64,000 bases of DNA from Topomyia yanbarensis. Lineage: Eukaryota > Arthropoda > Insecta > Diptera > Culicidae. Positions 24,036 to 33,905 of this stretch are shown here, in pieces. The stretch is taken from the NCBI RefSeq assembly GCF_030247195.1, contig NC_080671.1:216124350-216188349 (forward strand), in the 5' to 3' direction. A program made the position numbers and the translations under genes. Every line of letters starts with the position of its first letter. Positions within the stretch are counted from its first letter, which is position 1. Under the pieces are notes generated by a model, which was given only the letters and a program-made list of their open reading frames with translations, was not told the origin of the DNA and did no database searches.

Positions 24036-24453
24036 CACAGAGAACAGACGTCCATCTTCAGCATTCAACTTGTGTAAAATCTGTAACGGTTTCGAAGGTA
24101 GTTTGGATATCTAAACCAGGTGCGCTACTGTCGTCATGTTTTTTTTGTGGCTGAGTTCGACAGAATTGACAGCGGTTATTTCTCTACCCAGTCAAACTAG
24201 TCCGGAACCGGTTCGAACTTCCAGCATGAATTCCAGCTCAAATGCATCAACCGATAGAGTCGAAATCGGTTGTTTTCTTTGAGCTAGATTCCATGCTGAA
24301 TCCATCCAGGATTTCGAACCGGTTCCGGAATCGATTTGACGGATAGTAGGGATAGGTTGGTGTGGCGGCGCTAGTGTTTTTCGTATATTAATTCAAATAT
24401 TTACACACGTTTTTTAAATATTTTTGTTCGATCATGGATGTCTGTTCTCTGTG
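24036..24453. mobile_element. MITE with CACAGAGAACAGACG ends, 7-bp TSD TTATGGC
   Basis: 418 bp. TIRs CACAGAGAACAGACGTCCAT and the reverse complement of CACAGAGAACAGACATCCAT, TSD TTATGGC at 24029-24035 and 24454-24460. The core contains an embedded palindrome of the CCCAGTCAAA family (about 24187-24345), present in all three long copies, so it was in the progenitor. Siblings are at 28412-28829 and 39194-39606; a more distant one is at 57242-57771. The superfamily is unclear because a 7-bp TSD is uncommon. Confidence 0.8.
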
Positions 24454-25189
24454 TTATGGCATTCATTCGAACATTGTGATGAATTTCATAAGACTGTTCT
24501 ATGGAAATCGTTATTTCTACTATGTTTTCTACTTATAAATGTCAGCAATTTTCATAAATGGGCACCTATGGCGTTCATTCGGACATTTTCATAAATTTCA
24601 TAATACTGTCTTATGAAAATAATAAGAGATGGATTTGGAAAATTTTCCCTCCAAATCATAAGACAGATTTATAAAATCCATTTAAAATTCTTATGTCAGA
24701 AAGTCATAAGACGTTTTTATGGAAATTCAATGTAAATTTTGCTCGGTGTACTTGCAAAATTAAGCATTGACTAATCTATGTGGAGTGGTGTTAGTGCGAG
24801 ATTGAGGTTAAATCGGGTAGTTTTTTTGCCAAATGAGGTTAAATCAGATGGCGAATTGAAAACATAGCGTTATATGTATGTTGTCTATACACATTGCAAC
24901 TGTGTTGGTGTCCTAGACGTCAAATAAGTCAATGGCGGCCGGGGTCGTTGAAGAAAACATCAATATCCGAACGAGCATCTTGATTCTTTTGGCACACGAT
25001 GAAAAGGGATTAAATTAACTATGACCGAACCGAAACAAAACTTATGGCAACAGAAGGGCCCGCTACGTCAACTGTTTGTGCTTTTCTTCTTCATATCCTC
25101 TTGTTTTTTCGGCTTCATCGAAGGAAAATGACAACCGCACTCACACACAGAAAAAAATGTGCACACCTGTATCCTAGAGCACTCTAGTT

Positions 25190-25359
25190 CCCAGTTAAAC
25201 TCATTCCGGAACCGGTTCGGATTTCTGAATGGATTCATTATGGATTCCAAATCAAATGCAACAACCGATTCCGACTCAGAATCGGTTGTTGCATTTGATT
25301 TGGAGTCCATACTGACTCCATTCAGGATTCCGAATCAAATTCCGAATGGTTTGACCGGG
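25190..25359. mobile_element. Palindromic MITE, CCCAGTTAAA family, 2-bp TSD TT, nested
   Basis: 170 bp, nearly identical to 22524-22693. TT flanks at 25188-25189 and 25360-25361, inside the hAT MITE at 25175-25715. The uninterrupted hAT MITE copies identify the target position, although the junction bases differ slightly. Confidence 0.75.
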
Positions 25360-25421
25360 TTAGAGTGTGGCCAAGAGGCCATGACGTATCCAAACGAACA
25401 TGAAATTTGACGTATTTCTAT

Positions 25422-25639
25422 TAAGCAATCCATGAGACGTTTCTGATCAGCTGATTATTGTTTACTTCTTCTGACGTTACTCCGAGGGGTGCGACGTCTG
25501 ACAACATCGTTGATTCGGTCCAACATCAAACGAATCGGACTAACGAAAGATGCTTGTCGGACAAGTTTTTCTGTTCGCAGTAGACTTGTTGACAGAACCC
25601 ACCGCTGAATTGTCAAACAAACGTCTAATGGATTGCCTA
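25422..25639. mobile_element. MITE with TAGGCAATCCAT ends, nested, TSD AT
   Basis: Ends TAAGCAATCCATGAGACG and CGTCTAATGGATTGCCTA. Uninterrupted sister copies read ATTTCTATTGTG here, so the insertion duplicated 2 bp (AT) or 3 bp (ATT); the TIR symmetry favours AT. The sibling is at 30559-30782. Confidence 0.7.
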
Positions 25640-25718
25640 ATTGTGTATACGTCAAATTCCATGTTCGTTTGGATACGACATGGCTTCTTGGCCACACTCT
25701 AACTAGAGTGCTCTACTG

Positions 25719-26043
25719 CCCGGTCAAACCATTCGGAATTTGATTCGGAATCCTGAATGGGGTCAGTATGGATTCCAAATCAAATGCAACAATCGATTCT
25801 GAGTCGGAATCGGTTGTTGCATTTGATTTGGAATCCATAATGACTCCCCTCTAAGAACGGTTGGTTTCAAAATAGTCCGATGAAGGACGTTCGTTGGACC
25901 AATTTGGACAACGTACAAATAACCGTTCAACGAATGTCCATCGTTGGACCCATGTTGAACGATTTTGAAACAATTTTTTGGACGTCTCAATGGGTCCATT
26001 CAGAAATCCGAACCGGATGAATTCAGGAATGAGTTTAACTGGG
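25719..26043. mobile_element. CCCGGTCAAA palindromic MITE carrying a further insertion, TSD TG
   Basis: Ends CCCGGTCAAACC and GTTTAACTGGG, TG duplicated at 25717-25718 and 26044-26045, placed inside the right TSD of the hAT MITE at 25175-25715. At 325 bp it is about 155 bp longer than its siblings, because a block at about 25850-25995 (ACGTTCGTTGGACCAA...TTTTTTGGACGTCTCAATGGG) sits in it. That block is related in inverted form to about 37655-37745. Confidence 0.75.
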
Positions 26044-26066
26044 TGTATCCGTCTTGCTGTTGGTCC

Positions 26067-26215
26067 TAGAGCACTCTAGTGAGAGTGTGGCCAAGAGGCC
26101 ATGACGTATCCAAACGAGCATGGAATTTGAGGTATACACAATAGAAATACGTCAAATTTCATGTTCGTTTGGATACGTCATGGCCTCTTGGCCACACTCT
26201 AACTAGAGTGCTCTA
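26067..26215. mobile_element. hAT MITE, TAGAGCACTCTAG family, TSD GTTGGTCC
   Basis: 149-bp near-perfect hairpin with ends TAGAGCACTCTAGTGAGAG and CTAACTAGAGTGCTCTA, TSD GTTGGTCC at 26059-26066 and 26216-26223. The stem contains GTGTGGCCAAGAGGCCATGA. No coding content. Confidence 0.88.
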
Positions 26216-26296
26216 GTTGGTCCATATCTGTGACGTCCATATTTATTCTTGCTTTTTTATGCCCTGCTGAATAATTGATGAAAGTTGACTGTATCC

Positions 26297-26996
26297 CAAG
26301 AGCGTTCATAATATTTTCAAACGGGATGAAAAACAGTGCTGCTGGATTTATTGTGGCTACTTTTCATACACATGAACATTTCATGCAAATTGAATGAATA
26401 CAATGAATGACGATATAACTACGTGTATTGTTAAGAGAGACACGAATTAACATAAAATGCAGCTACTATTGTGAATTCTTGACTAGATAAAATTAAGAAC
26501 TGTTAAGAATAGCAAGAAACCGTTTGTCGTCTCTTCTCTTAGATTGAACCTTAGAGAAGAGAAGACAATCGCGTAGCCAATTTGATCCAGTCCTAACCTC
26601 AATATTGAACCAGCTTCTGATTGGTCATATTGCCAGTCAAGAGCGTTCATAATATTTTCAAACGGGATGAAAAACAGTGCAGCTGAATTTATTTTGGCTA
26701 CTTTTCATACACATGAATATTTCATGCAAATTAAATAAATACCCTGAATGACGATATAACTACGTGTATTGAGAAGATAGAGACACGAATTAACATAGAA
26801 TTCAATTTTTAAATGCAGCTACTATTGTGAATTCTTGACAGAGGGTCGATATTTGAGGAACAATTATTTTCAGCAATTGTGAAAAACATGCAAATGGAAT
26901 CTGGCAACGATGGATGCTTGTTGTCTTTAGAATTACGACAGGGCCTGGTAGATAAAATTAAGAAGAGCAAGAAGTCTGTTGTCGTCTCTTCTCTTA
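26297..26996 (+). repeat. Direct duplication, about 250-360 bp, two copies
   Basis: The block from CAAGAGCGTTCATAATATTT to GTCTCTTCTCTTAGATT occurs at 26297-26546 and again from about 26637, where it is extended by small insertions and then broken at its TTA by the MITE pair at 26997-27502. The first copy keeps the empty site TCTCTTAGATT. A short hairpin formed by CTCTTCTCTTAG and its complement lies at about 26524-26568. No gene is recognised. Confidence 0.75.
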
Positions 26997-27248
26997 GGGT
27001 GCTTACAGAGTGGCGGCGAGAAGCTGAGCTGGTGCTGGAACTGACATTAGAATGCGAGATGCGAGAAACCTGCTTGCTGCAAACCAAAGGGATGATGTCA
27101 GAGTGAAAGCTGAGCGGATCGGCGCCGACTGCCTGCTTTTACTCTGACAGGCTCCATTTGATATGCTGCGAGCAGGTTTCTCGCATCTCGCACTCTAATG
27201 TCAGTACCAGCCCCAGCTCAGCTTCTCGCGGCCACTCTGTAAGCACCC
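26997..27248. mobile_element. PIF/Harbinger-type MITE, first of a tandem pair, TTA target
   Basis: 252 bp. TIRs GGGTGCTTACAGAGTGGCGG and the reverse complement of the same start, TTA at 26994-26996 and 27249-27251. GC-rich interior with GAGATGCGAGAAACCTGC inverted. The TTA target and the empty site in the 26297-26546 duplicate support a PIF/Harbinger (TWA target) class. Confidence 0.8.
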
Positions 27249-27251
27249 TTA

Positions 27252-27502
27252 GGTGCTTACAGAGTGCCGGCGAGAAGCTGGGCTGGGGCTGGTACTGACA
27301 TTAGAGTGCGAGATGCGAGAAACCTGCCTGCTGCAAACCAAAGGAAGGATGTCAGAGTGAAAGCTGAGCGGATCGGCACCGACTGCCTGCTTTTACTCTG
27401 ACAGGCTCCATGTGATATGCTGCAAGCAGGTTTCTCGCATCTCGCACTCTAATGTCAGTACCAGCCCCAGCTCAGCTTCTCGCCGCCACTCTGTAAGCAC
27501 CC
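27252..27502. mobile_element. PIF/Harbinger-type MITE, second of a tandem pair
   Basis: 251 bp, directly repeated relative to the first copy and sharing the middle TTA (27249-27251), with the last TTA at 27503-27505. One G is missing from its left terminus (GGTGCTT instead of GGGTGCTT). The arrangement TTA-copy-TTA-copy-TTA suggests insertion into the TSD of the first copy, or a rearranged tandem. Confidence 0.8.
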
Positions 27503-28411
27503 TTAGATTATGTCGGGTTAGTTGATAGGGTTGCCACCTCTGAAGAGTCTATGACCCGGAGATTTTCACTGGACTTTGAGGGGGGGGTGGTGGGGCGGAG
27601 GCTGGTGGATTTTGAGTGGAACTAGACGGAAACTGGCATCAAAACGATTGCTCGGAAGTTTAGAGCACTTTAATCGCTTTTTGTTACTACGTTAGAGTAA
27701 AGCTGTAAATTTTTCTTATTTGAGAACGGTTTGGTCGGTTTAATCTGGTGTAGTATTTCACTTCCCCTACTAAATACCAAGAATATAAAAGCTCCAGCTA
27801 CTCTCGCTGTGCAGGATAAGTCGTACGAGCATTGCTCTTCTCAATAACTAACAGGAAAAGGAGAGCAAAGGAGACTGCGGCATCACATGGGAACCACTAT
27901 GTGGTGTCTGTTATTCATCACCAGAGGTCGGGGGTACAAAGAGGCAAAAATCACCTCCTAACCAACAGTTAAGGGTTGCTGCAGGAGTAGCAACAACAAG
28001 GGAAAAACTCGTTTGATGTTGACCTAGTAAGTTGGATTAGAACAAATCTGCCATACCTTGGTGCAGCTGGTGATAAGCTCCATCATTTTGAGTGACTTAG
28101 TGGGATGCTACATTTAAATTGTAGCATATAGCGAAACATTACTTTACTTAATTTGTAGTAAATTTGATGTTTTTCATATTCATTGCTTTGTGAAAGAAAT
28201 CAGCAATATTTGGTGAACTCATCTTCGCCACCTTGAAACAAGGTGAGTCGGGCAAAATAAATCTGAACCAGAATAATATTTAACTTAGACTTTTTAAATA
28301 TTGTGTAAAGAATTAATTAATTCCAAAAAAATGAAATTATTCTTCTTCCACCAAACCCGGAGAAATTGATGTAAAACCCGGAGGTCCGGAGTGCGCTCCC
28401 GAAAACCGGAG

Positions 28412-28829
28412 CACAGAGAACAGACGTCCATGATTCAACAAAAATATTTAAAAAACGTGTGTAAACATTTGAATTAATATACGAAAAACACTAGCGCCGC
28501 CACACCAACCTATCCCAACTATCCGTCAAATTGATTCCGGAACCGGTTCGAAATCCTGGATGGATTCAGCATGGAATCTAGCTCAAAGAAAACAACCGAT
28601 TCCGACTCTATCTGTTAACGCATTTGAGTTGGAATTCATGCTGGAAGTCCGAATCGGTTTCGGACTAGTTTGACTGGAAAGAGGAATAACCGCTGTCAAT
28701 TCTGTCGCACTCAGCCACAAAAAAAACATGACGACAGTAGCGCAACTGGTTTAGATATCCAAACTACCTTCGAAACTGTTAGTGATTTTACACAAGTTGA
28801 ATGCTGAAGATGAACGTCTGTTCTCTGTG
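28412..28829. mobile_element. MITE with CACAGAGAACAGACG ends, 7-bp TSD ACCGGAG
   Basis: 418 bp, TSD ACCGGAG at 28405-28411 and 28830-28836. Inverted relative to the copy at 24036-24453. It includes the embedded palindrome with GGTTCCGG...CCGGAACC-type arms. It lies inside the hAT at 27526-29027. Confidence 0.82.
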
Positions 28830-28851
28830 ACCGGAGTCTCCGGGTCAAACC

Positions 28852-29000
28852 TAGAGCACTCTAGTGAGAGTGTGGCCAAGAGGCCATGACGTATCCAAAC
28901 GAACATGGAATTTGAGGTATACACAATAGAAATACGTCAAATTTCATGTTCGTTTGGATACGTCATGGCCTCTTGGCCACACTCTAACTAGAGTGCTCTA
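28852..29000. mobile_element. hAT MITE, TAGAGCACTCTAG family, TSD GTCAAACC
   Basis: 149 bp, virtually identical to 26067-26215 (one base difference noted in the left stem). TSD GTCAAACC at 28844-28851 and 29001-29008. It lies near the right end of the hAT at 27526-29027. Confidence 0.88.
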
Positions 29001-29035
29001 GTCAAACCCGGAGGGGTGGCAACCCTATTAGTTGA

Positions 29036-29896
29036 GCTAGGGTAAACTCGGTTTCGCTCGCGTTTTCTGGCAAATTTTGACAGGAACCGGACAAAACCCT
29101 GGCATACCTCGGACATAAACTGTGCAAACATCCTGGCAATTCCTACTTGGTAGAATTTAGCACGAATCGAGCAAAACATCTGACAAAGTTGTGACAGGAA
29201 GCGTGCAGAGATCTTGGCCGTACATTTCTGGCTGGACTCTGGATAAAAGTGAGCAGCATCGGTTGGTTTAACCGCTTCTGTCAGAAACGGTTGTTGCATT
29301 TGAGCGAATTCGTTGCTAGAATTCTCGCACAAATCGCGTAAAATGCTCGCAGAAACTCTGCCAGCATCAATTTCGCTTTGCTCAACTTTTGCTAACTTTC
29401 TGCTTGCCACGCTGACCGGGAACTGGGTAGCGATCGTGGCAGTGCCGCCGATTTCTTTTTCATATTTAGATATATTGCTATAAAGCACAATGCCCGTTTT
29501 ATTAACAAACATTTCGCCAGAATTTATCCGGTACTAATTAATTCATCATAATGCAATATGTTTCTAGCAAATCTAGCCAGCATAAAATTATTTCATAGTG
29601 GGTAATATAAGCGCCAAATATTTCATAACCGAAAACATGAAAATACCTGTTTTGTCATTTTCTTGGAATATGTTTACTGTTTCACTAGCGGGATTGAATA
29701 AATTAGAATAGTGTTGCGACTGCAAGAACATAACTAACATTCATAAATCCATTCGATTCACCCTTCCGTCGTCTTGCCCTGTGAACGACAGTCTGCCGAT
29801 TACACACTATTTATTTAACAGATTAACATAAAAAAAACGTAGGATCACTGGATAATGACTCGACAACTCTATTTTTTGTTTCCTTTTTATACATAG
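29036..29896. other. No recognised gene; motif-rich segment
   Basis: A minus-strand frame of 174 codons (28988-29512) starts in unique sequence and ends in the nested MITE, so it cannot be a conserved gene as it stands. Repeated AAA(C/A)(C/T)CTGGCA and GTGCAAA-type words and a CGGTTGTTGCATTTGAGC block echo nearby MITE sequence. It may be a decayed CCCAGT-family relative. Confidence 0.3.
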
Positions 29897-29904
29897 GTCA
29901 GTGG

Positions 29905-30122
29905 CAGGGATACCAGGTATATTTTTCAAATGCCTTCACATTTCATAAAAAATGTCTTCAACTGCCAGGATTCTAAATCGGTTATTGATTTTGAGCGAAA
30001 TTTCTGGCAGAAATCAGTCAGACCTCCGAAAAAAAATTGTCTTCAAAATGAAAAACACGTCTTCACAACATTTCAAATATCTTCAAATTGAAGTTCTTCA
30101 ATCTTCAAATCTGGCATCTCTG
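29905..30122. mobile_element. hAT MITE, CAGGGATACC family, TSD GTCAGTGG
   Basis: 218 bp; ends CAGGGATACCAGGT and ATCTGGCATCTCTG, TSD GTCAGTGG at 29897-29904 and 30123-30130. The interior repeats TCTTCA and AAAT words. Related to 22151-22458 and 33526-33784 by its CAGRGATRCCAG terminus. Confidence 0.85.
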
Positions 30123-30130
30123 GTCAGTGG

Positions 30131-30558
30131 CATTCCAACTATACACAAGAATAATCAATGTTCTCCTTCAAATAGAATTCGAAGAGATTTTGCTTGATAT
30201 GAATGTTATTGACAGGTCGGAAGGAAACTAATATATATGAAGACTTTTTTTCATTAGGTCTAATCTGCAAATGAGAGCTTTCTTTTTTCGCTTTCTCTTT
30301 CGCTTATTACTGCGAAACCGTAAACCTTTTAAAACATTTATCAGTACGTTTCGAAAGACCAAGGTTTTTACTAGTTTATCATGCATAGAGTTGAAGGGAA
30401 ATCAGAAAGGTGACCGAGTAATTCGCGGAAGAGAAAGTAAACAAGGAGACGCTCTCTTTTGCAGATTGGACCTATTGAAAAAAGTCTTCATATTCAAATA
30501 TTCCACGTTATTTAAAGAATTGAATTTTCACGATACATAATTAGCGAGTTCAGATTAT
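30131..30558. other. No recognised feature
   Basis: Contains an 89-codon plus-strand frame (30271-30540) rich in Phe, Lys and Arg with no motif I recognise. No TIRs seen. Confidence 0.3.
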
Positions 30559-30782
30559 TAGGCAATCCATTAGACGTTTGTTTGACAATTCAGCGGTGGG
30601 TTCTGTCAACAAGTATACTCCTGCGAACAGAAAAACTCGTCCGACAAACAACTTTGTTAGTCCGATTCGTTTGATGTTGGATCGAATCAACGATATTGTC
30701 GGACGTCGCACCCCTCGGAGTAACATCAGAATAAGTAAAGAAGAAATAATCAGCTGATCAGAAACGTCTCATGGATTGCCTA
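30559..30782. mobile_element. MITE with TAGGCAATCCAT ends
   Basis: 224 bp with TIRs TAGGCAATCCATTAGACG and CGTCTCATGGATTGCCTA, inverted relative to the nested copy at 25422-25639. It shares the internal blocks TTGACAATTCAGCGGTGGG and GACGTCGCACCCCTCGGAG. AT lies on each side. Confidence 0.72.
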
Positions 30783-31600
30783 ATTTTATAGACTTATACC
30801 GCTGCGTTAGTATTGTGTCGTTTTGACGTTTAAATTGGGAGGAAAACAAATCATTTGCACTGCGAATTGGGAGGAAAACAAACCGCTTGTGGGATTAAGG
30901 GGAGGGCGGTGTGTGTGTGTTAACCATCCTATCTCCCACTAGCTGGTAGTGATTTACAGAAAAAAGATGTTTGCATGTATATAAACATTCACGCAAATAA
31001 CTTGGTTCACGGATTTAGGAAGGTGTTAGCTTAATTGACTTTCCGATGACCCATTTCGTGTACAGTACCAGACATGTTCCGAGGTCATCGTTCCATCAAC
31101 TAGCCCCGCCTTACTGTAATGTTTGTATCAATTGGATTGTAACATTACAGTAAGACTTTCGATTCCATTTAAGCAGGAAATCGGTCGAATAGTATATTGG
31201 TTCAATTTGTATATATATAACACATGTGTACTAGAAAACTTACCATTTTTGCAGTTTTCTACCTTCATTTCTATCTCCCATTTATGTCTCCTTTGACTCT
31301 CATCCACATTTCTTGAATTCCTGCTTATTTAAGAAAGAAAAGGGGAAATAATAAAAAGAACCGATAGACTCCGTGTTTTCCTCAACGCTTTCGTTTCTCT
31401 TAGTCTGGTGTCACTGCCTGTTGGACTTGTGTAAGTTGTTCCATTGGAGATCTCCAAGGGGCTGTAATTGGAGGAAGATCTGACTTCTATTCAGAAGTAT
31501 CAGTTTTTCACATTAATATATTATATGTGTGCACTACAAAACAATCCCGTGTATAATGCAATCATTTTTTGAACATTTATATGTACATATACCCACATAC
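30783..31600. other. No recognised feature
   Basis: Includes a short duplicated word GGGAGGAAAACAAA (two copies near 30835 and 30870), a (GT)n run near 30911 and a foldback CATTACAGTAA pair near 31110-31150. No gene or bounded element was identified. Confidence 0.3.
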
Positions 31601-31603
31601 ACA

Positions 31604-32116
31604 CACCGAAAAATAATGAAATTTAAACGACATGTAAATCAATATGAATGTAAACATACAAAGCTTGAAACAAAAAACTGATTGACAATTAAGTTGAACT
31701 CGATGCACTCAATGGGAGCATCAAAAAGCATATGATTTTACACTTTCATTCGTGTAATATTACATGTCATTTATTTTACAGCAATATTGGATTAAAAATA
31801 CATTAAAGTGCATTGGTCGGTGTCAAGTCAGACCAGACTAAGTCGCAAAACATCAAAAAAATGAGTTAATGATAGCACTGGATAAAGAATTTCTTCAGCT
31901 ACATTCCACTTTTACCAGATTTGAAATATGAAACAATAAACAAGAATTATGGCAAAAATTATTTTCCAACTATAATGTAAAGGATGCTGCGATTCAAAAT
32001 TTAAACGCGTTTTTCTCGAAATCAATACATTGTCACTCAGTCCGGTCTGACCCAACATCGACCAAATATGTGCACAAAAATAAATTTAAAATTACAAAAT
32101 ATTTTTTTTTCTGTGT
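31604..32116. mobile_element. Probable nested MITE pair
   Basis: The outer ends are weak (ACACCGAAAAATAAT versus the reverse complement of ACACAGAAAAAAAAA). Inside, about 31814-32066 has clear inverted ends TTGGTCGGTGTCAAGTCAGA and TTGGTCGATGTTGGGTCAGA. TSDs are not resolved. Confidence 0.45.
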
Positions 32117-32127
32117 ATATATCCCTT

Positions 32128-32248
32128 AAAGGCGCAAATCAATTTTTTTAGAATTTTATGAAAATCGTCTAACAGCTATATCACGTTAATACAATAAGTT
32201 TTAGACGATTTTCAAGATGTTGTTTTAAAACAACATTGCGCATTTAAG
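32128..32248. repeat. Small hairpin MITE, CCCTTAAA ends
   Basis: Ends CCCTTAAAGGCGCAA and TTGCGCATTTAAGGG, with a central inverted AAAATCGTCTAA / TTTAGACGATTTTC pair. It sits in AT/CA simple sequence, so flanking ATAT repeats cannot be taken as a TSD. Confidence 0.55.
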
Positions 32249-32396
32249 GGATATACATACATATATACACACATGTATACATAAAAAATATACACATACA
32301 TTCATACACACATGCATATACAAATACCTACATACATATACGCATTGTAGTACATGTATACATCCATACACACATATACACAATTACATACATATA
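32249..32396. repeat. Degenerate TACA/TATACA microsatellite
   Basis: About 150 bp of imperfect acatacatatacacac words, immediately right of the hairpin MITE. Simple-sequence DNA; open frames over it have no meaning. Confidence 0.8.
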
Positions 32397-33129
32397 CTCG
32401 AGTTGAAGGAGGACCCCCATTTAATGCATCTAGCATTATTTTCCATTTTTCGTTTCATCCAACCGAGGTTATCAAACGGTGCGGCTTGAACAATTATGAT
32501 TTGAAATCCATCCAGTTCTATTTCTTCAAGACACGAGACAACGTCGTGTCTAAACTTCGACGACTTTCAGATCAACGAAAATTCCAGACCATTCCAAAAG
32601 CCACCCTCCGTGGTAAGAAAATATTTCATGAAACTGTACAGTAGGCCCACTGGTTCGACAACTGCAACGAAGCTCAGTGAAGTTTTAAATGGAATAAACC
32701 CCGAGGACTCCACGCCTGCTACCCGTTTTTTTTAGAAGAAGACCCACTGTCCACCGGGCTGAAAGAAAAGGCTTTGTAAAACTGATTGTCTCAGGCCCGC
32801 TACGCACACCCCTTAGATGGCAGACCCTGAACAAGAAACACCGTTCAGCTTCGGCAAAAAATGACAATGGTCAGGCTGCAATTAACAATGACAGCATGTA
32901 CGCATGTATAGCGAAGTAGAACATACATTCACTCAAGGGCTCATCACACACAACCCAGCGTACATGATGTGCGACCTTGAGCACACCAAAATCACAGCGC
33001 ATCAAGACAACCATCAATCACCCGACAAACATGATGTACAACAAACAGCAAAGTAGAACAACAATCCGTTATCGCTGTGCCACTCATTCGAGTTGAAAGA
33101 CTACACCCTAGTAGCTACCCACACTTTAT
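32397..33129. other. Possible decayed coding fragment, unassigned
   Basis: A 96-codon plus-strand frame (32354-32644) includes CHARGED-type codon use around KSIQFYFFKTRDNVVSKLRR and KFQTIPKATLRGKKIFHET. I do not recognise the family; it could be a retrotransposon gag remnant. The rest (about 32660-33129) shows nothing I can name. Confidence 0.25.
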
Positions 33130-33282
33130 AGGGGTCCTTACACGCGCAATAAAAGTGTCATTACTAAGTAGTGTCATTACTAGAATTGTATGGGAATTCC
33201 GTCATTACTTACCTTACACGATCATTAAAAGTGACACTACTGCTCAGTAATGACATTACTAGCGCCTCGTGTAAGGGGCCCT
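33130..33282. mobile_element. MITE with AGGGGTCCTTACACG ends
   Basis: About 153 bp. Ends GGGGTCCTTACACGCGCA and the reverse complement of GGGCCCCTTACACGAGGC. Internal GTGTCATTACT blocks are inverted. TAT lies on both sides and may be the TSD. Confidence 0.6.
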
Positions 33283-33318
33283 TATCATCGAGCTCTCACA
33301 CTTTCCACACACTGATAA

Positions 33319-33492
33319 GCGGCCATTACACGTTCAATATTTTTGTCAATCCTAGAGAGTATTGACAAAAGTATTGCATGTGTAATGGAAGTATTGACGT
33401 ATTGACGATGTGAATTTCAAATGGTATTGGCGTATTGAAGCAATATCGTCAATACTGTGTATTGACAAAAATATTGCACGTGTAAGGGCCGC
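33319..33492. mobile_element. MITE with GCGGCCATTACACG ends
   Basis: About 174 bp. Ends GCGGCCATTACACGTTCAA and the reverse complement of GCGGCCCTTACACGTGCAA, with an internal repeated CGTATTG/GTATTGAC word. Its TTACACG terminus resembles that of the neighbouring 33130-33282 element, so both may belong to one superfamily. Confidence 0.6.
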
Positions 33493-33525
33493 TATAACCG
33501 CATCCATTCTTGAGTCGCTGGCGAC

Positions 33526-33784
33526 CAGAGATGCCAGATCCACAGTCATGTCCGCGAACTCGCAGACTTACAACCTTAGCTGCAGATCCCTTCGATGACG
33601 CAGACACTTGCAGATCCTTCAGTTTGGCTGCAGATACTTGCAGATTTTTTAGTTTGGTTGCATACATTTACAGATTTTTGCATATAAAGGCTTTTGGCAA
33701 CACCAGCCCTCCCGACATCCTTTGCTCTTCCCAGACTCCAAAATTATCATTGCAGACATTTGAAAAAAGTATCTGGCATCTCCG
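33526..33784. mobile_element. hAT MITE, CAGAGATGCC family, TSD CTGGCGAC
   Basis: 259 bp, ends CAGAGATGCCAGATCC and GTATCTGGCATCTCCG, TSD CTGGCGAC at 33518-33525 and 33785-33792. The interior repeats CTTGCAGATCCTTCAG-like units (GCAGAT about five times). Confidence 0.82.
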
Positions 33785-33905
33785 CTGGCGACACCAAGAA
33801 CCAGTCAAAATTCTCCGCTAATTAAACAACAAAGTAACAAACAATCAGCTTCCGACGCTCCGCAGCTTCACCCTGCTGTGCCCACTCACACACACACCCA
33901 CACAC

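Larger units (their letters stand above)
22748..24748 (+). mobile_element. TA-target element, full copy D, with two nested MITEs
   Basis: Ends CACTGAGCAAAAA and TTTTGCTCGGTG, flanked by TA at 22746-22747 and 24749-24750. Total 2001 bp; subtracting a Mutator-like MITE (22797-22974) and a 7-bp-TSD MITE (24036-24453) with their TSDs leaves about 1.39 kb, the size of copy B. It serves as the uninterrupted reference for copies A and B. Confidence 0.78.
25175..25715. mobile_element. hAT MITE, TAGAGCACTCTAG family, with two nested insertions, TSD CTGTATCC
   Basis: Ends TAGAGCACTCTAG...CTAGAGTGCTCTA. The left TSD CTGTATCC is at 25167-25174. The right TSD is split: CTG at 25716-25718 and TATCC at 26046-26050, because another MITE (25719-26043) landed inside it and duplicated TG. 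Removing nested elements at 25190-25359 and 25422-25639 gives about the same 149-bp hairpin as the two uninterrupted copies at 26067-26215 and 28852-29000. Confidence 0.82.
27526..29027. mobile_element. hAT element, TAGGGTTGCCACC ends, TSD TTAGTTGA, with two nested MITEs
   Basis: Ends TAGGGTTGCCACCTC and GAGGGGTGGCAACCCTA, 8-bp TSD TTAGTTGA at 27518-27525 and 29028-29035. Total 1502 bp; removing the MITEs at 28412-28829 and 28852-29000 leaves about 0.9 kb. Subterminal repeats of CCCGGAG/CTCCGGGT occur near both ends. No transposase frame. Confidence 0.82.

Noticed and set aside
28988..29512. 174-codon minus-strand frame
   Set aside because: Its C-terminus is translated from a nested hAT MITE and the rest has no recognisable domain; not supportable as a gene.
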